From assembly GCF_013255915.1 (NCBI RefSeq), contig NZ_CP053896.1, forward strand, positions 3,038,001 through 3,102,000: DNA of 64,000 bases, in the 5' to 3' direction. How positions within the stretch are numbered: the first letter of the stretch is position 1; each line of letters begins with the position of its first letter. Under the pieces are notes generated by a model. That model was not told the DNA's origin. It worked only from the letters and a program-made list of their open reading frames with translations, and made no database searches. This document shows, piece after piece, positions 37,664 through 47,306 of this stretch. The position numbers were made by a program, and so were the translations under genes. This stretch comes from Providencia rettgeri. GTDB lineage: Bacteria; Pseudomonadota; Gammaproteobacteria; Enterobacterales; Enterobacteriaceae.

Positions 37664-37698
37664 AAAAACCTGCTTAAGGAAACTTAAGCAGGTTTTTT
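37664..37698 (+). terminator. Terminator after tRNA-Asn copy 3
   Basis: AAAAACCTGCTTAAG, loop, CTTAAGCAGGTTTTTT. Confidence 0.92.
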
Positions 37699-37816
37699 GC
37701 TATTGAACAAACTAAATAAGCCACCTATTTACGTTATTTGCGCGATCTGCCCCTGAAATAAGCTATAATCGTGATTTCTCATAGCTATTTTTTTACTTTA
37801 CCTTTATCATTCTATT

Positions 37817-37863
37817 CCGGCTTGAGCACTCGCTCATCATTCACTCTTCCCCTATGGAGCCGG
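37817..37863 (+). promoter_or_regulatory. pyrC leader hairpin masking the ribosome site
   Basis: CCGGCT (37817-37822) pairs with AGCCGG (37858-37863), and the second arm overlaps the GGAG ribosome site six bases before pyrC. In E. coli pyrimidine supply shifts the transcript start so that a similar hairpin forms or not. A TATAAT at 37764-37769 could be the -10. The mechanism here is inferred. Confidence 0.5.
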
Positions 37864-37867
37864 TTTA

Positions 37868-38917
37868 ATGACAACTGTAACTACCCTAACGATCCGCCGC
37901 CCTGATGATTGGCATGTTCATTTTCGCGATGATGATATGTTAAAAACGGTCGTTCCCTATACCAGTGAATTTTTTGGCCGTGCGATTGTCATGCCGAATT
38001 TAGTGCCACCAGTCACAACGATTGAAGCCGCAAAAGCTTATCGTGAACGCATCCTAAAAGCGGTTCCAGAAGGGCATCAATTTACCCCTTTAATGACCTG
38101 CTACCTTACTGATAGCACAGATCCTGTTGAAGTGGTTCGTGGCTTTAACGAAGGGGTATTTACTGCCTGTAAACTCTACCCGGCTAATGCAACAACAAAC
38201 TCTAGTCATGGCGTATCTGATATTAAAAAAATTTATCCCGTATTAGCTGCGATGGAACAAGCAGGAATGCCATTGCTGGTCCATGGTGAAGTCACCGCAA
38301 GCCATATCGATATTTTTGACCGCGAAGCGTTGTTTATTGAGCAAGTTATGTTGCCATTACGGGCACAGTTTCCAAAACTCAAAGTCGTTTTTGAACATAT
38401 AACCACCAAAGAAGCGGCTCAATATGTCCAAGAAGCAAATGAATTCACCGCAGCAACTTTAACACCTCAACATTTGATGTTTAACCGTAACCATATGTTA
38501 GTTGGTGGTATAAGGCCGCACTTATTTTGCTTGCCTATTTTGAAACGTAATGTACACCAAGAAGCATTACGTGCAGCCGTTGCTTCAGATTGTGACCGTT
38601 TCTTCCTTGGTACCGACACCGCACCACATATACAATCACGTAAAGAGTCTTCCTGTGGTTGTGCTGGGGTCTTTAATGCTCCCACTGCATTAGCGGCTTA
38701 CGCGACTGTTTTTGAAGAGCTTGGTGCTTTGGTACATTTCGAAGCTTTTTGTTCACTAAATGGTCCTAAATTCTATAACTTACCCGTAAATGAAGGAACC
38801 ATTACGCTAACTAAAGAACAAAATATTACTTGCGAATCGATTGATTGCTGTAATGATAAATTAGTTCCTTTCTTAGCAGGGGAAGATGCTCGCTGGAGTG
38901 TCGCTCTGGGTCAGTAG
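37868..38917 (+). CDS. pyrC: Dihydroorotase PyrC
   Basis: PyrC interconverts carbamoyl-aspartate and dihydroorotate in pyrimidine synthesis. It has 349 residues (E. coli 348), class II. Zinc ligands and catalytic residues are visible: HVHFRD at ~16-21, the carboxylated Lys in [14 protein letters not shown], His in LVHGEV and FEHITT, and Asp in LGTDTAPH. It has its own leader hairpin and terminator. In E. coli dinI and bssS follow; here only bssS does. Confidence 0.97.
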   Translation: MTTVTTLTIRRPDDWHVHFRDDDMLKTVVPYTSEFFGRAIVMPNLVPPVTTIEAAKAYRERILKAVPEGHQFTPLMTCYLTDSTDPVEVVRGFNEGVFTACKLYPANATTNSSHGVSDIKKIYPVLAAMEQAGMPLLVHGEVTASHIDIFDREALFIEQVMLPLRAQFPKLKVVFEHITTKEAAQYVQEANEFTAATLTPQHLMFNRNHMLVGGIRPHLFCLPILKRNVHQEALRAAVASDCDRFFLGTDTAPHIQSRKESSCGCAGVFNAPTALAAYATVFEELGALVHFEAFCSLNGPKFYNLPVNEGTITLTKEQNITCESIDCCNDKLVPFLAGEDARWSVALGQ

Positions 38918-38927
38918 TTTATACACC

Positions 38928-38962
38928 AATGGGAAGTTCAAAATGCTTCCCATTCTATTTTT
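38928..38962 (+). terminator. Terminator after pyrC
   Basis: AATGGGAAG, loop, CTTCCCATT followed by a T-rich run, 11 bases after the stop. Confidence 0.8.
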
Positions 38963-39137
38963 ACAATCCTTATTATCTGTTTTATGCATTTTCTGCTATA
39001 TAAACAAAAAAAATGTTTTATTTGCTTTCTTATTAACGAAATCTCCTTATACTAAAAGTGGACTCATCACGAGGTCATTGCTCTTAGTCAGTTATAGATA
39101 TTTATTATTTATCACGATGTTTGATTAGGAGGTTTAT

Positions 39138-39392
39138 ATGAATAAAAAAAATGATGTCATTCAAACCCACCCAGTAGTTGGCTGGGACATCAGCACAGTC
39201 GATGATTACGACGCTATGATGTTGCGTTTGCACTACCTCCCCGAGCAAGATAAACACACAGGTGATGCTATTGTGGATAAAACCATGTGGCTAACGACTG
39301 ATGTGGCTAAACAACTTATTCATATTCTCCAAGCAGGCGTAGACAAGATAGAATCAGGGGAATATGTTGAGTTTGATTTTAAAACACACTAG
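39138..39392 (+). CDS. bssS: Biofilm regulator BssS
   Basis: An 84-residue protein of the same length as E. coli BssS (YceP), with VIQTHPVVGWDISTVDDYDA, MLRLHYL and MWLTTDVAKQLIHIL. BssS affects biofilm formation and signal uptake by an unclear route. AGGAGG lies close upstream. It keeps its E. coli neighbourhood near pyrC. Confidence 0.92.
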   Translation: MNKKNDVIQTHPVVGWDISTVDDYDAMMLRLHYLPEQDKHTGDAIVDKTMWLTTDVAKQLIHILQAGVDKIESGEYVEFDFKTH

Positions 39393-39397
39393 GAAAA

Positions 39398-39434
39398 TAA
39401 ATGGATATTAGTGCCACTAATATCCATTTAATTT
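39398..39434 (+). terminator. Terminator-like hairpin after bssS
   Basis: TAAATGGATATTAG and CTAATATCCATTTA form a perfect 14-bp AT-rich stem six bases after bssS, followed by TTTATT-like sequence. Confidence 0.65.
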
Positions 39435-39601
39435 ATTCATCTATATAGATAATTATATGTCTTTATATAATTACCTTATTAATTAATTACTAATTAGCAA
39501 TTTCAAATAAGAACACTATTTATTGTTTTTATTAATCCTTGGTTGACTTCTCTATCAATTCCAATTTATTGTAAGCCATCTTCTTGAACAAGGATGTTCC
39601 A

Positions 39602-40195
39602 ATGCGAATATTAGTTATTGATGAATGTTATTATACACGTCTTGGCATTACAGAATATTTATCTAAAAATAAAAAACTCGAATTTATTAGTACAGGATGT
39701 ATAAAAGAAGCCATTGGTTTTATGAACACAAACCTACCAAGCATTATACTGGTGAATCTAACCTACTATTGTAATTACTCTGATTACTGCCCTACTCTAC
39801 AGCAGTTATTAAGTAATACTAATAATGCACGCTTTTATATTTATATTAATGCTCCTTATCCGCAAACAAACAACCCATTATTATTAAAGGATAATTACTT
39901 TATTCTATCAAAAAGCATTATTATTCAAACGCTTGATAAAGTTATTCGTGACCATGAACAAATAGAAAAAATCACCAAACTTGCTAATAATATTGAGTCA
40001 TCTATTTTCACGATTAAAGAACAAAATATTATTAATAACTGGATGAATGAGACACCCAATCATATTATTTCTCGAAAACTAGGAATTAGCAATAGTACTG
40101 TCTATTCACAGAAAAGACATATCGCATCTAAAGTTTTCGTCAAAAATAGAATTGAGTTATTTTTTATATATAATGTATTTAAATATTTATATTAA
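39602..40195 (+). CDS. rcsA: RcsA-like LuxR-type regulator
   Basis: A 197-residue transcription factor. The N-terminal receiver-like domain lacks the phospho-acceptor pattern, and C-Y-Y-TRLGITEYL and LLKDNYFILSKSI match RcsA. The C-terminal LuxR-type helix-turn-helix is at ~140-190 (HIISRKLGISNSTVYSQKRH). RcsA partners RcsB to activate capsule genes and to repress flhDC in E. coli. Start ATG 39602 (MRILVIDECYY) has AAGGA upstream. AT-rich and diverged, so orthology is likely but not certain. An unlinked position from dsrB differs from E. coli. Confidence 0.75.
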   Translation: MRILVIDECYYTRLGITEYLSKNKKLEFISTGCIKEAIGFMNTNLPSIILVNLTYYCNYSDYCPTLQQLLSNTNNARFYIYINAPYPQTNNPLLLKDNYFILSKSIIIQTLDKVIRDHEQIEKITKLANNIESSIFTIKEQNIINNWMNETPNHIISRKLGISNSTVYSQKRHIASKVFVKNRIELFFIYNVFKYLY

Positions 40196-40228
40196 AAATG
40201 TTTTAATTTAAATCGACTAAAACAAAAC

Positions 40229-40266
40229 TAAAAGGCCTGACTCCGTTTGAATAACGAAATCAGGCC
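40229..40266. terminator. Terminator-like hairpin after the rcsA-like gene
   Basis: AAGGCCTGA and TCAGGCCTT form the outer stem, with CGTT/AACG inside. Its outer arm resembles the hairpin after putA. Confidence 0.6.
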
Positions 40267-40342
40267 TTACAAACCGGTCAGCAAAAGTGTCCAATATTAT
40301 AAAGTCACTCTAACTGCTGCTGACGAGTCATAAATTTTAGTT

Positions 40343-40801
40343 CTATGATTTTATATCTTTATTTTCAATAGCGATAACTCGAGGTTTTTCTTCATCCGGG
40401 ATTTCATATTCAATATCCAGAGTTAGTAAACCACTAGATAACTCAGCACTTTCTATCTTCACATTTTTACCGAGATTAAATTCAAGGGAAAACTTATTTT
40501 GCGTTATTCCTTGATGGATCCATTTCTCAGAATCATTAACTAATTCTGCTGATTGCTCACCTTGAACATACAATTTCCCGCCTTTTAGGGATACGCTTAA
40601 GTCCTCTTCCTTATAACCTGGAACACTAACCGTTAATTGATAGCTTGTTTCATTTATTTGTTTTAAATTATACGGATGCTCTGAAGTTAAAGGCCTATTA
40701 CCTGTTAGCTGGCTAAACAAACGATCCATTTGGTCAAATCTGTTAGAAAGTAGACTATCGGATAATGTTGGGAATAATGAAAAAGATCTAATGTTAGACA
40801 T
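40343..40801 (-). CDS. Small heat-shock protein of the Hsp20/IbpA type
   Basis: A 152-residue holdase chaperone that binds unfolding proteins for later rescue by DnaK/ClpB. The alpha-crystallin domain spans ~40-130, with YQLTVSVPGYKEEDLSVSLK and the closing SGLLTLDIEYEIPDEEKPR (IPE/IPDE-K-type). It is similar to IbpA/IbpB in size and C-terminal motif, but clearly diverged, so I give no symbol. AAGGAG lies six bases upstream; a sigma-32-like promoter and a foldable leader precede it. Confidence 0.88.
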   Translation of the reverse strand: MSNIRSFSLFPTLSDSLLSNRFDQMDRLFSQLTGNRPLTSEHPYNLKQINETSYQLTVSVPGYKEEDLSVSLKGGKLYVQGEQSAELVNDSEKWIHQGITQNKFSLEFNLGKNVKIESAELSSGLLTLDIEYEIPDEEKPRVIAIENKDIKS

Positions 40802-41129
40802 AATTTCTCCTTCAATATTTTTATATCAAACTAAACACATACGACTATGCACCATTACCTGTGTACCTAGTATGGGATAATGCTCTTTCTTGGTGCAATT
40901 CTTATATAGTGCCAGTTACGCGTATTTCAAGTCTTAAATTACACTTCTTTACAAAATGGCGTTACCTGCTGTAAACCATAAACAAATACCCCATGAATTT
41001 CATACGAAATGCATGGGGTATAAGCAACGTAATGACATCGAATGAAATAAATTTTTTATTTCAATTAATTTTATCTTGCTCTAATCAGCCCTAATTACAG
41101 GGCTTTCTTATTATAGAGAACATCAATAA
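40802..41129. other. Gap between trhO and the heat-shock gene
   Basis: No gene. The side near 40802-40931 holds the heat-shock promoter and leader. At 40988-41019 an inverted repeat (ACCCCATGAATTTC/GAAATGCATGGGGT) probably ends the trhO transcript. Confidence 0.55.
40904..40931 (-). promoter_or_regulatory. Candidate sigma-32 heat-shock promoter
   Basis: CTTGAAA, 13 bases, CACTATAT on the minus strand; consensus is CTTGAAA, 13-15 bases, CCCCATnT. The -35 is perfect and the -10 is weak. The ~95-base leader can fold by TGCAC/GTGCA with an inner CATTA/TAATG stem (40842-40890), possibly thermosensory. Confidence 0.45.
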
Positions 41130-42176
41130 TTAGTTATCTTTATTTAATAATCCATCGGATAAACGGTGACGTGACTTATTAAAGATTTTATTACTGACTT
41201 CGCGACCTGCACGGCGTGCGCGTTGTTCTTGCTCTGGAAGTTTCATTTCTTCAGTGCAAGACGAACTGCAGCAACCTTCGTACTTTTCTGCACAGCTAGG
41301 GCATTGGATAAACAGCAAGTGACAGCCATCGTTACGGCAATTGGTGTGTGTATCACAAGGTGCACCACATTGGTGGCATTGTGCTAATGTGTCTTCTGTA
41401 ATACGCTCTCCCATTCGGTTGTCAAAAACAAAGTTTTTCCCTTTAAACCTCAAAGGCAACCCTTGTTCCTTCGCCTTACGCGCGTATTCAATAATCCCAC
41501 CTTCAACATGGTAAACATTTTTAAAGCCATTATGCAGCATATAAGCACTGGCTTTTTCACAACGGATCCCACCAGTACAATACATTACGACATTTTTGTC
41601 TTTTTGCTCTTGCAGCATTTCCACCGCCATTGGCAGTTGCTCTCTAAATGTATCTGAAGGTATTTCAATCGCGTTATCAAAACGCCCTACTTCGTACTCA
41701 TAATGATTTCGCATATCGACGAAAACAGTATTTGGGTCATCAATCATTTCATTCACTTCGTGAGCTTTTAGATATTGACCTGTATTTGCAGGGTTAAATG
41801 TTTCGTCCTCAATACCATCAGCCACCACGCGCTCACGGACTTTCATACGCAGCACCCAGAACGATTTACCGTCATCATCAATCGCAATATTTAAACGTAA
41901 GTTATCTAATGCGGGGTCTGTTGCATAAATAAGTTCGCGCAATGCGCCCACATTAGATTCCGGCACACTGATTTGCGCGTTAATACCTTCTTTTGCAATA
42001 TAAACACGTCCAAAAACGCTTAATGCTTTAAATTGTTGGTACCATTGATTACGAAATTCGTTTGGGTCTTGGATATTAAAATATTTATAAAAAGAGATAG
42101 TGGTGCGCGGCTCAACTTCTGCCAACATACGTTCTTTTAATATTTTATTTGAAATTTGGTTATGTAACACTGGCAT
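41130..42176 (-). CDS. trhO: tRNA uridine-34 hydroxylase TrhO
   Basis: TrhO (formerly YceA) makes 5-hydroxyuridine at the wobble position of tRNAs using O2. It has 348 residues (E. coli 350). An N-terminal ferredoxin-like domain precedes a rhodanese domain (~130-235) with the active Cys in [15 protein letters not shown], then a Cys-rich zinc-like C-terminal part (CHQCGAPC and CPSC). In E. coli it lies next to lpxL and near bssS; that block is split here by the metal-transport and tetrathionate genes. Confidence 0.95.
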   Translation of the reverse strand: MPVLHNQISNKILKERMLAEVEPRTTISFYKYFNIQDPNEFRNQWYQQFKALSVFGRVYIAKEGINAQISVPESNVGALRELIYATDPALDNLRLNIAIDDDGKSFWVLRMKVRERVVADGIEDETFNPANTGQYLKAHEVNEMIDDPNTVFVDMRNHYEYEVGRFDNAIEIPSDTFREQLPMAVEMLQEQKDKNVVMYCTGGIRCEKASAYMLHNGFKNVYHVEGGIIEYARKAKEQGLPLRFKGKNFVFDNRMGERITEDTLAQCHQCGAPCDTHTNCRNDGCHLLFIQCPSCAEKYEGCCSSSCTEEMKLPEQEQRARRAGREVSNKIFNKSRHRLSDGLLNKDN

Positions 42177-42429
42177 GGTGTTCTTAATCCTATTTAACTC
42201 ATTGATAATATTTTAATTTAAATAAATTCAGGCGAGCTGCCACCCTATTTAAATCTTGGTGAGTATTATCCCTCTTATTATGTTAATAAAAAACCCTTTA
42301 TTTGTAGGGTTATCGTGATAAAAGTATTAACCAATCGTTTTAGGTTGAATTTTAAATCACTACGAGATATTTTAGTTTGCTTTTCGTTATGTTATAACAT
42401 TTTTTTGATAAACCAATTTAGCTGACTGA

Positions 42430-43065
42430 ATGATGCGATTTTTTCCTTTCTATTTTCTATTTCTGTTTATGGTTGCTCCACAAGTAGCGGCACACCCTCA
42501 TAGTTTTATTGAAATGCAAATTTCCCTTGAAAGTAAACAAGATAAATACTCAGGGATTAGCTATGTTTGGAAAATGGATCCAATGACATCAGCGGATATC
42601 GCGTATGAATTAAAAGGCATTAAACCGGATGACCCGCGTTGGAAACAGCAAGAAGCTATTATTATGGCGAATATATTAATGCAAGATTATTTCACTGATT
42701 TTTATTATCAGGGGAAGAAAGTCAGTTTTAAACGTATTCCTGATAGCTACCATTTAGAAAAAGATGGCTTTTCTTTAGTTTTCTTCTTTACCGCTTCATT
42801 TATGCAACCCCTGCCTATAGCAGGTTCCCATGTGGAAATTCAAACTTACGACCCAACATTCTACGTCAGCATGACTTACCAAAATAAACAGCAAGTTAAC
42901 CTACCTTTAGATATTGCAGCAAATTGCCAGATGGAACTACAAGAAGCAAATGTGACCGATTCAATGCGCGCCTACGCTTTCTCTTTAGACAAAAGTGATA
43001 GCCCAGAAGAAGATTTGGCACTTGGCAAACAATTTGCACAACGGGTTGATATTCAATGTCCATAA
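42430..43065 (+). CDS. DUF1007 periplasmic protein of a metal-export pair
   Basis: An exported protein of 211 residues: signal peptide to about residue 22 (FMVAPQVAAHPHSF), followed at once by His-rich AHPHSF at the mature N-terminus, which suits metal binding. DUF1007 proteins are commonly encoded beside NicO-family Ni2+/Co2+ transporters. The downstream transporter gene overlaps by 10 bases, so the two are coupled. The exact role is unknown; it may supply or stabilise the transporter. Confidence 0.85.
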   Translation: MMRFFPFYFLFLFMVAPQVAAHPHSFIEMQISLESKQDKYSGISYVWKMDPMTSADIAYELKGIKPDDPRWKQQEAIIMANILMQDYFTDFYYQGKKVSFKRIPDSYHLEKDGFSLVFFFTASFMQPLPIAGSHVEIQTYDPTFYVSMTYQNKQQVNLPLDIAANCQMELQEANVTDSMRAYAFSLDKSDSPEEDLALGKQFAQRVDIQCP

Positions 43066-44063
43066 TGCCTTTACGTACGCAAAGACTAATAATTACTGCG
43101 CTGTTTATGGGGCTTATTACCTATGCCGCTTGGCAGCTATACACCCACTGGGGATCATGGTTACAACTTAGCCTAGCTTGGCAAAAACAGTTAAACCAAG
43201 GGTTATCTTACCTATTGCAAGAAACCACCTCTCGTCCATGGTATGCAGGCGGGTTACTGGTGGTTGCCAGTTTTGCGTATGGTTTTTTGCATGCCCTTGG
43301 GCCGGGGCATGGCAAATTAATTATTACCACTTATATTGCCACCCAAGCGACTCATTTAAAACAGAGTGTTATCATTAGTTTACTTGCCTCGCTCTTACAA
43401 GGGCTTGTTGCGATTACTTTAGTTTCCTTAGTCTTGATCCTATTCCAACTCTCTACTAAGCATCTCAGCCAAGCCAGTTTATATGCAGAGCAAACGAGTT
43501 ATCTATTTGTCATTTTGCTGGGTAGCTATTTATGCATCAGCGCATTGCGTCGTGGCTGGTCAATCCGCAAATCAAGACACTTGGCACCACTCAAGATAAA
43601 AAGCATTCAACCACTGAATTCATCAACGAAAGCAATAAGTAAAACAAAAGCCCATAGCCACTCGGACAACTGTGGTTGTGGGCACCAACACGTTATCCAG
43701 TCCCATCAATTACAATCCAGTTTTAAAAGTAAGCTATTGATTATCCTATCGATGGGTATCCGCCCTTGCTCTGGGGCAATTCTTGTATTGCTGTTTTCTT
43801 ATGTCATTGAGGTCTATGCGTGGGGGGTTATCGCTGCCTTAGCAATGGCAATGGGGACTGCATTAACTATTTGTTTAATCGCTATTTTTGTTCATTTAAT
43901 GCGTGATAATGCGGTTCGCGTATCACGCTTAAAAGGAAAGTCATTTTCCCCATATTGGGCAATCACACTGAAAATTTTGGCAGGTATTTTATTTATTTTG
44001 ATGGGGGTTTTGATGCTACAAAGCATCGGCTTAGAACAGTCGGTTTCGCCACTCTTGCGATAA
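43056..44063 (+). CDS. Nickel/cobalt exporter of the NicO/RcnA family
   Basis: A 335-residue inner-membrane transporter with about seven membrane segments. The motif HALGPGHGK near residue 79 and SMGIRPCSGAI near 235 are the family signatures; a His-rich cytoplasmic loop (HSHSDNCGCGHQH) lies between. RcnA exports Ni2+ and Co2+ in E. coli. The direction is inferred from family. No RcnR-type repressor is seen next to it. Confidence 0.88.
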   Translation: MSIMPLRTQRLIITALFMGLITYAAWQLYTHWGSWLQLSLAWQKQLNQGLSYLLQETTSRPWYAGGLLVVASFAYGFLHALGPGHGKLIITTYIATQATHLKQSVIISLLASLLQGLVAITLVSLVLILFQLSTKHLSQASLYAEQTSYLFVILLGSYLCISALRRGWSIRKSRHLAPLKIKSIQPLNSSTKAISKTKAHSHSDNCGCGHQHVIQSHQLQSSFKSKLLIILSMGIRPCSGAILVLLFSYVIEVYAWGVIAALAMAMGTALTICLIAIFVHLMRDNAVRVSRLKGKSFSPYWAITLKILAGILFILMGVLMLQSIGLEQSVSPLLR

Positions 44064-44110
44064 ACCATTAAAAAAGGGAGGGCTCCCCCTCCCAGGCATT
44101 TGCCGAAGTC

Positions 44111-44133
44111 ACGGTGTGGTAGCACACCGTTTT
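44111..44133 (+). terminator. Terminator after the metal exporter
   Basis: ACGGTGTG, GTAG, CACACCGT and TTTT. A GGGAGG-type hairpin at ~44076-44096 lies just before it, and a longer stem (GATGGCTA/TAGCCATC, 44175-44218) lies by the end of ttrA. Confidence 0.8.
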
Positions 44134-44231
44134 ATGCGCAATGTCAACTGCTTACTACTTATTGCCAACTACCAGATGGCTAATGGTGAAGCTATGCAGG
44201 TCCCCACCACTAGCCATCCTTACTACTTCAT

Positions 44232-47200
44232 TTAACCAATTAACTCAATGCGAGCAGGTAAGCCTTGGCGTACCGATGCCCCCGAAACCCAATCTAACCA
44301 CGTGTTAGCAACTTCACGTGTTGGGTCAGCAAACCCAAGGTCATTTAAGTTAATTCCTGAACCATTTGCCGCATTCATTGGCATAGGTTGGCCATCCAGA
44401 TAATGCTGTTTCGCTCCCATCTCGGTATGCCCATAGCCATGCTCAATCGCAAGCACTCCAGGCATTACGCCATCAAGTACGCTTACTTGGGCTTCAGCAT
44501 GCCCCCCCGGTGTGGTGATCCTAATCCAATCTCCATGTTTTACCCCCATTTTCGCTGCATCATCGGGGTGGATAGCAACAAGATTCGTCGGTTTCACATG
44601 GCGGAGCCGTTCAATAACGGTGGTTGAGCTGCTCATCACATGGGATTTAAATGACATCAGCTTCAGCGGCCACTCTTTTTCTGGGAATACTGCATTCACA
44701 TCATCCCCATTCGCCATACGAGGCGGGTAATACGTCGGGCAACCGCTATAACGTTCACCCGTTATGGCATGGCGATTAACGGCCACCGTTGGGTTCCAAA
44801 TTTGTAAGCCTTTTTTCCATTGAGGACCTGTTGCATCGCCATCCCACGCTTTTTCATAAGGCGCAAAACGGCCACCTCGTGTGAAAATATAGGCAACACG
44901 GCGAACTTCCTCTGGTTTTAAAGTCCGTGTAATAGCCGGTAAAATACGCTCCACGCCACTGATTTGGATATCTTCTGTTGCGGCTTCAGGGACTGGTTTT
45001 TCCCCTAACCACGCCATATTTGCAGCAACTCTTAAGTAATAGTCTTCCGCTGTATTGAGTGAATGCATGTTGCCATCCATATCCTCAATCACGTTATCGC
45101 CAAAGCCGGGTAAATTAAGTTCTTTCGCTACAGCAATACAGAAACTCTCCATCGAAACTGGCTGGCCGTCCGCTGTTTTCGCAGTACGTGACTCAACAAT
45201 CGGCCAACGTGCTGTGCTGGCTTTGACCTGCACGCCAGACCATGGTGCACTAAACCCCCAACTTTCGAAGTTATGGGTATCTGGCACAATGTAATCTGCT
45301 AATGCCGTGGTTTCATTCATAAAGGCATCAATACCAATAATCAGCGGCAGGTGTTTAGGGTCTTTCAGTTTTTCTTCCATCACCTGACGAATACCTGCAA
45401 TACCATATACAGGGTTAGTCATATTGGTGATCCACGCTTTCAGTGCGTAGGGGTATCCCATCAAGGCAGATGCTAACTGCTCTGTTAATTGACCTTTAGC
45501 AAACGGGTACCAAGGGGCTTTTGCTGGGTATGGATTTTCACCCGCTGCCTGACGTGCTTTGAACTCATCTGATTTTTCATACACTTCATTACTGCGCGAC
45601 AGCACCACACCTTTAGGTTTCACTTTGCCTTTATAGCTGGCAATTTTATAACGCGGCCCATCGTTTTCCCCATTGAATTTACCACCACCAACAGAGACTC
45701 CGCCTTTCAAGTTCAAGTTACCGATCAATGCGTTAAGCATGATAACTGACCATGCAGTGTAGAAACCATTACCGCCCATCATACCGCCATGAGAGATGAC
45801 AGCGGCTTTTCTATCATAAGAAGTTAATGCTTTACCCAGCGATTCAATCGTTTTCACTGGAACATGGCAACGCTGACTGTATTCTTCCAAAGTCATACGA
45901 TTTGCCGCTTCTTTTAAACACTGGAAGCTAGATTTAACGGTCACTTCACTGCCATCGTGCAAGGTGACTTGGCGTGTCACAAAGAGCTCGGCTGTAGGCG
46001 TTTCATCAGCCAGTTTTAATTCACCCGCAGCATCTTGCACTAAATAAGCTTTCTCATTGTCACCTTCCCCTGTGATATAAGAAGAAATTAACAATTTACC
46101 TGCTAATGGGTGATTATCATCCGTGATCACTAAATGTGTTGAGTTAGTCCAGCTTTTCTCCCCCACGGCTTCCATGGATTTCTCACTTGGCACACTGAGG
46201 TATTTTGCGTTGTAACGGTTATTTTCAATGATCCAGCGGATCATCCCCATCACCAATGCCGCATCCGTACCCGGTTGCACAGGAACCCAATGACCGTGGT
46301 CATTCGCTAAAGTGGTTGTTAATGGTAATGCAGGTGATACCACCACATAGTTAAATGAATCACGTAAACGCGCTGTGGCTAACTGGCGGCCTTGGCGCTT
46401 AAATGGGTTACCTGATTGTGCAGGTGATGTCCCTAGGAATAGCGCGAAACGGACATTATCCCAATCGGGTTTAACGTGGGCATTTTTGTCCAAATCATCC
46501 ATTAATGCACCGGAACCCGCACGGTAAGCCAGTCCACAATAAGAACCGTGAGCACCGAAGTTTTTACTGCCAAAAGCATTTTGTGCAAAGCGACGGATAA
46601 AGCCATCACGGCCGTCATCACCTGCGTTGGTCACTAATAATTGGTTAGCTTTTGGCCCCAGTTTAGGTTGAGATGGGTCTAAAGGCGTTTCTAAGTCACG
46701 GATCGCCCGTAAGCCATCCACATGCCCCTCACCAAATAAATCGCCCCCTTCAACCACTTCTTTAATCAGTTGTTCAAAACTGATGCGCTCCCATTTACCT
46801 TCGCCGCGTTTACCCACACGTTTCATCGGCTCAAGGATACGCAATGGGCTCGTTAAACCTTCCATTAACGTCGCACCACGAGCACAAGCAGTCGAACGGT
46901 GTTCAAGGCCTGATTCTCCACTCATTTTATTAAATGCCGTTTTCAGTGGCATGCCATAAGGAAAGTGCTCTTCATGGGAAAGTGGATGATAAGGGTTCCC
47001 CGCGATACGCAATACTTCATTTTTTGCTGTATCGACGCGAGCACGAATACCACACTGGGTCCAACAACCAAAACACTGGGTCATCGCAACCACTTGTTCT
47101 GGGTTTTCTTGCCAGCCTTTCAGTGCCTGCCCTTCAGGGCGTAAAGAGTTACCATTAAGCCTATCAAGAGTGACTTTACCTGACGTACCATTAACCAGAC

Positions 47201-47306
47201 CATCGACTGCACGTTTGGCAACATCACGGTAGCTTGCACCAAATAATGCGATACCACCGACAACCAAACCACCTTTAATCCATTGACGTCTTGAGAATTT
47301 AGCCAT
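44232..47306 (-). CDS. ttrA: Tetrathionate reductase catalytic subunit TtrA
   Basis: TtrA is the molybdopterin subunit that reduces tetrathionate to thiosulfate in the periplasm. ATG at 47306 (MAKFSRRQWIKGG) with GGAG eight bases upstream gives 1024 residues; a longer start would overlap ttrC more deeply. The twin-arginine signal SRRQWIKG exports the folded protein. CFGCWTQCGIRARVDT near residue 80 gives the [4Fe-4S] cysteines, followed by the long bis-MGD domains of the DMSO-reductase family. The first 8 bases overlap ttrC. Confidence 0.96.
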   Translation of the reverse strand: MAKFSRRQWIKGGLVVGGIALFGASYRDVAKRAVDGLVNGTSGKVTLDRLNGNSLRPEGQALKGWQENPEQVVAMTQCFGCWTQCGIRARVDTAKNEVLRIAGNPYHPLSHEEHFPYGMPLKTAFNKMSGESGLEHRSTACARGATLMEGLTSPLRILEPMKRVGKRGEGKWERISFEQLIKEVVEGGDLFGEGHVDGLRAIRDLETPLDPSQPKLGPKANQLLVTNAGDDGRDGFIRRFAQNAFGSKNFGAHGSYCGLAYRAGSGALMDDLDKNAHVKPDWDNVRFALFLGTSPAQSGNPFKRQGRQLATARLRDSFNYVVVSPALPLTTTLANDHGHWVPVQPGTDAALVMGMIRWIIENNRYNAKYLSVPSEKSMEAVGEKSWTNSTHLVITDDNHPLAGKLLISSYITGEGDNEKAYLVQDAAGELKLADETPTAELFVTRQVTLHDGSEVTVKSSFQCLKEAANRMTLEEYSQRCHVPVKTIESLGKALTSYDRKAAVISHGGMMGGNGFYTAWSVIMLNALIGNLNLKGGVSVGGGKFNGENDGPRYKIASYKGKVKPKGVVLSRSNEVYEKSDEFKARQAAGENPYPAKAPWYPFAKGQLTEQLASALMGYPYALKAWITNMTNPVYGIAGIRQVMEEKLKDPKHLPLIIGIDAFMNETTALADYIVPDTHNFESWGFSAPWSGVQVKASTARWPIVESRTAKTADGQPVSMESFCIAVAKELNLPGFGDNVIEDMDGNMHSLNTAEDYYLRVAANMAWLGEKPVPEAATEDIQISGVERILPAITRTLKPEEVRRVAYIFTRGGRFAPYEKAWDGDATGPQWKKGLQIWNPTVAVNRHAITGERYSGCPTYYPPRMANGDDVNAVFPEKEWPLKLMSFKSHVMSSSTTVIERLRHVKPTNLVAIHPDDAAKMGVKHGDWIRITTPGGHAEAQVSVLDGVMPGVLAIEHGYGHTEMGAKQHYLDGQPMPMNAANGSGINLNDLGFADPTREVANTWLDWVSGASVRQGLPARIELIG

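Noticed and set aside
40894..40916. Sigma-54 promoter (TGGCAC ... TTGCA) before the Hsp20 gene
   Set aside because: The spacing between the two parts is five bases too long.
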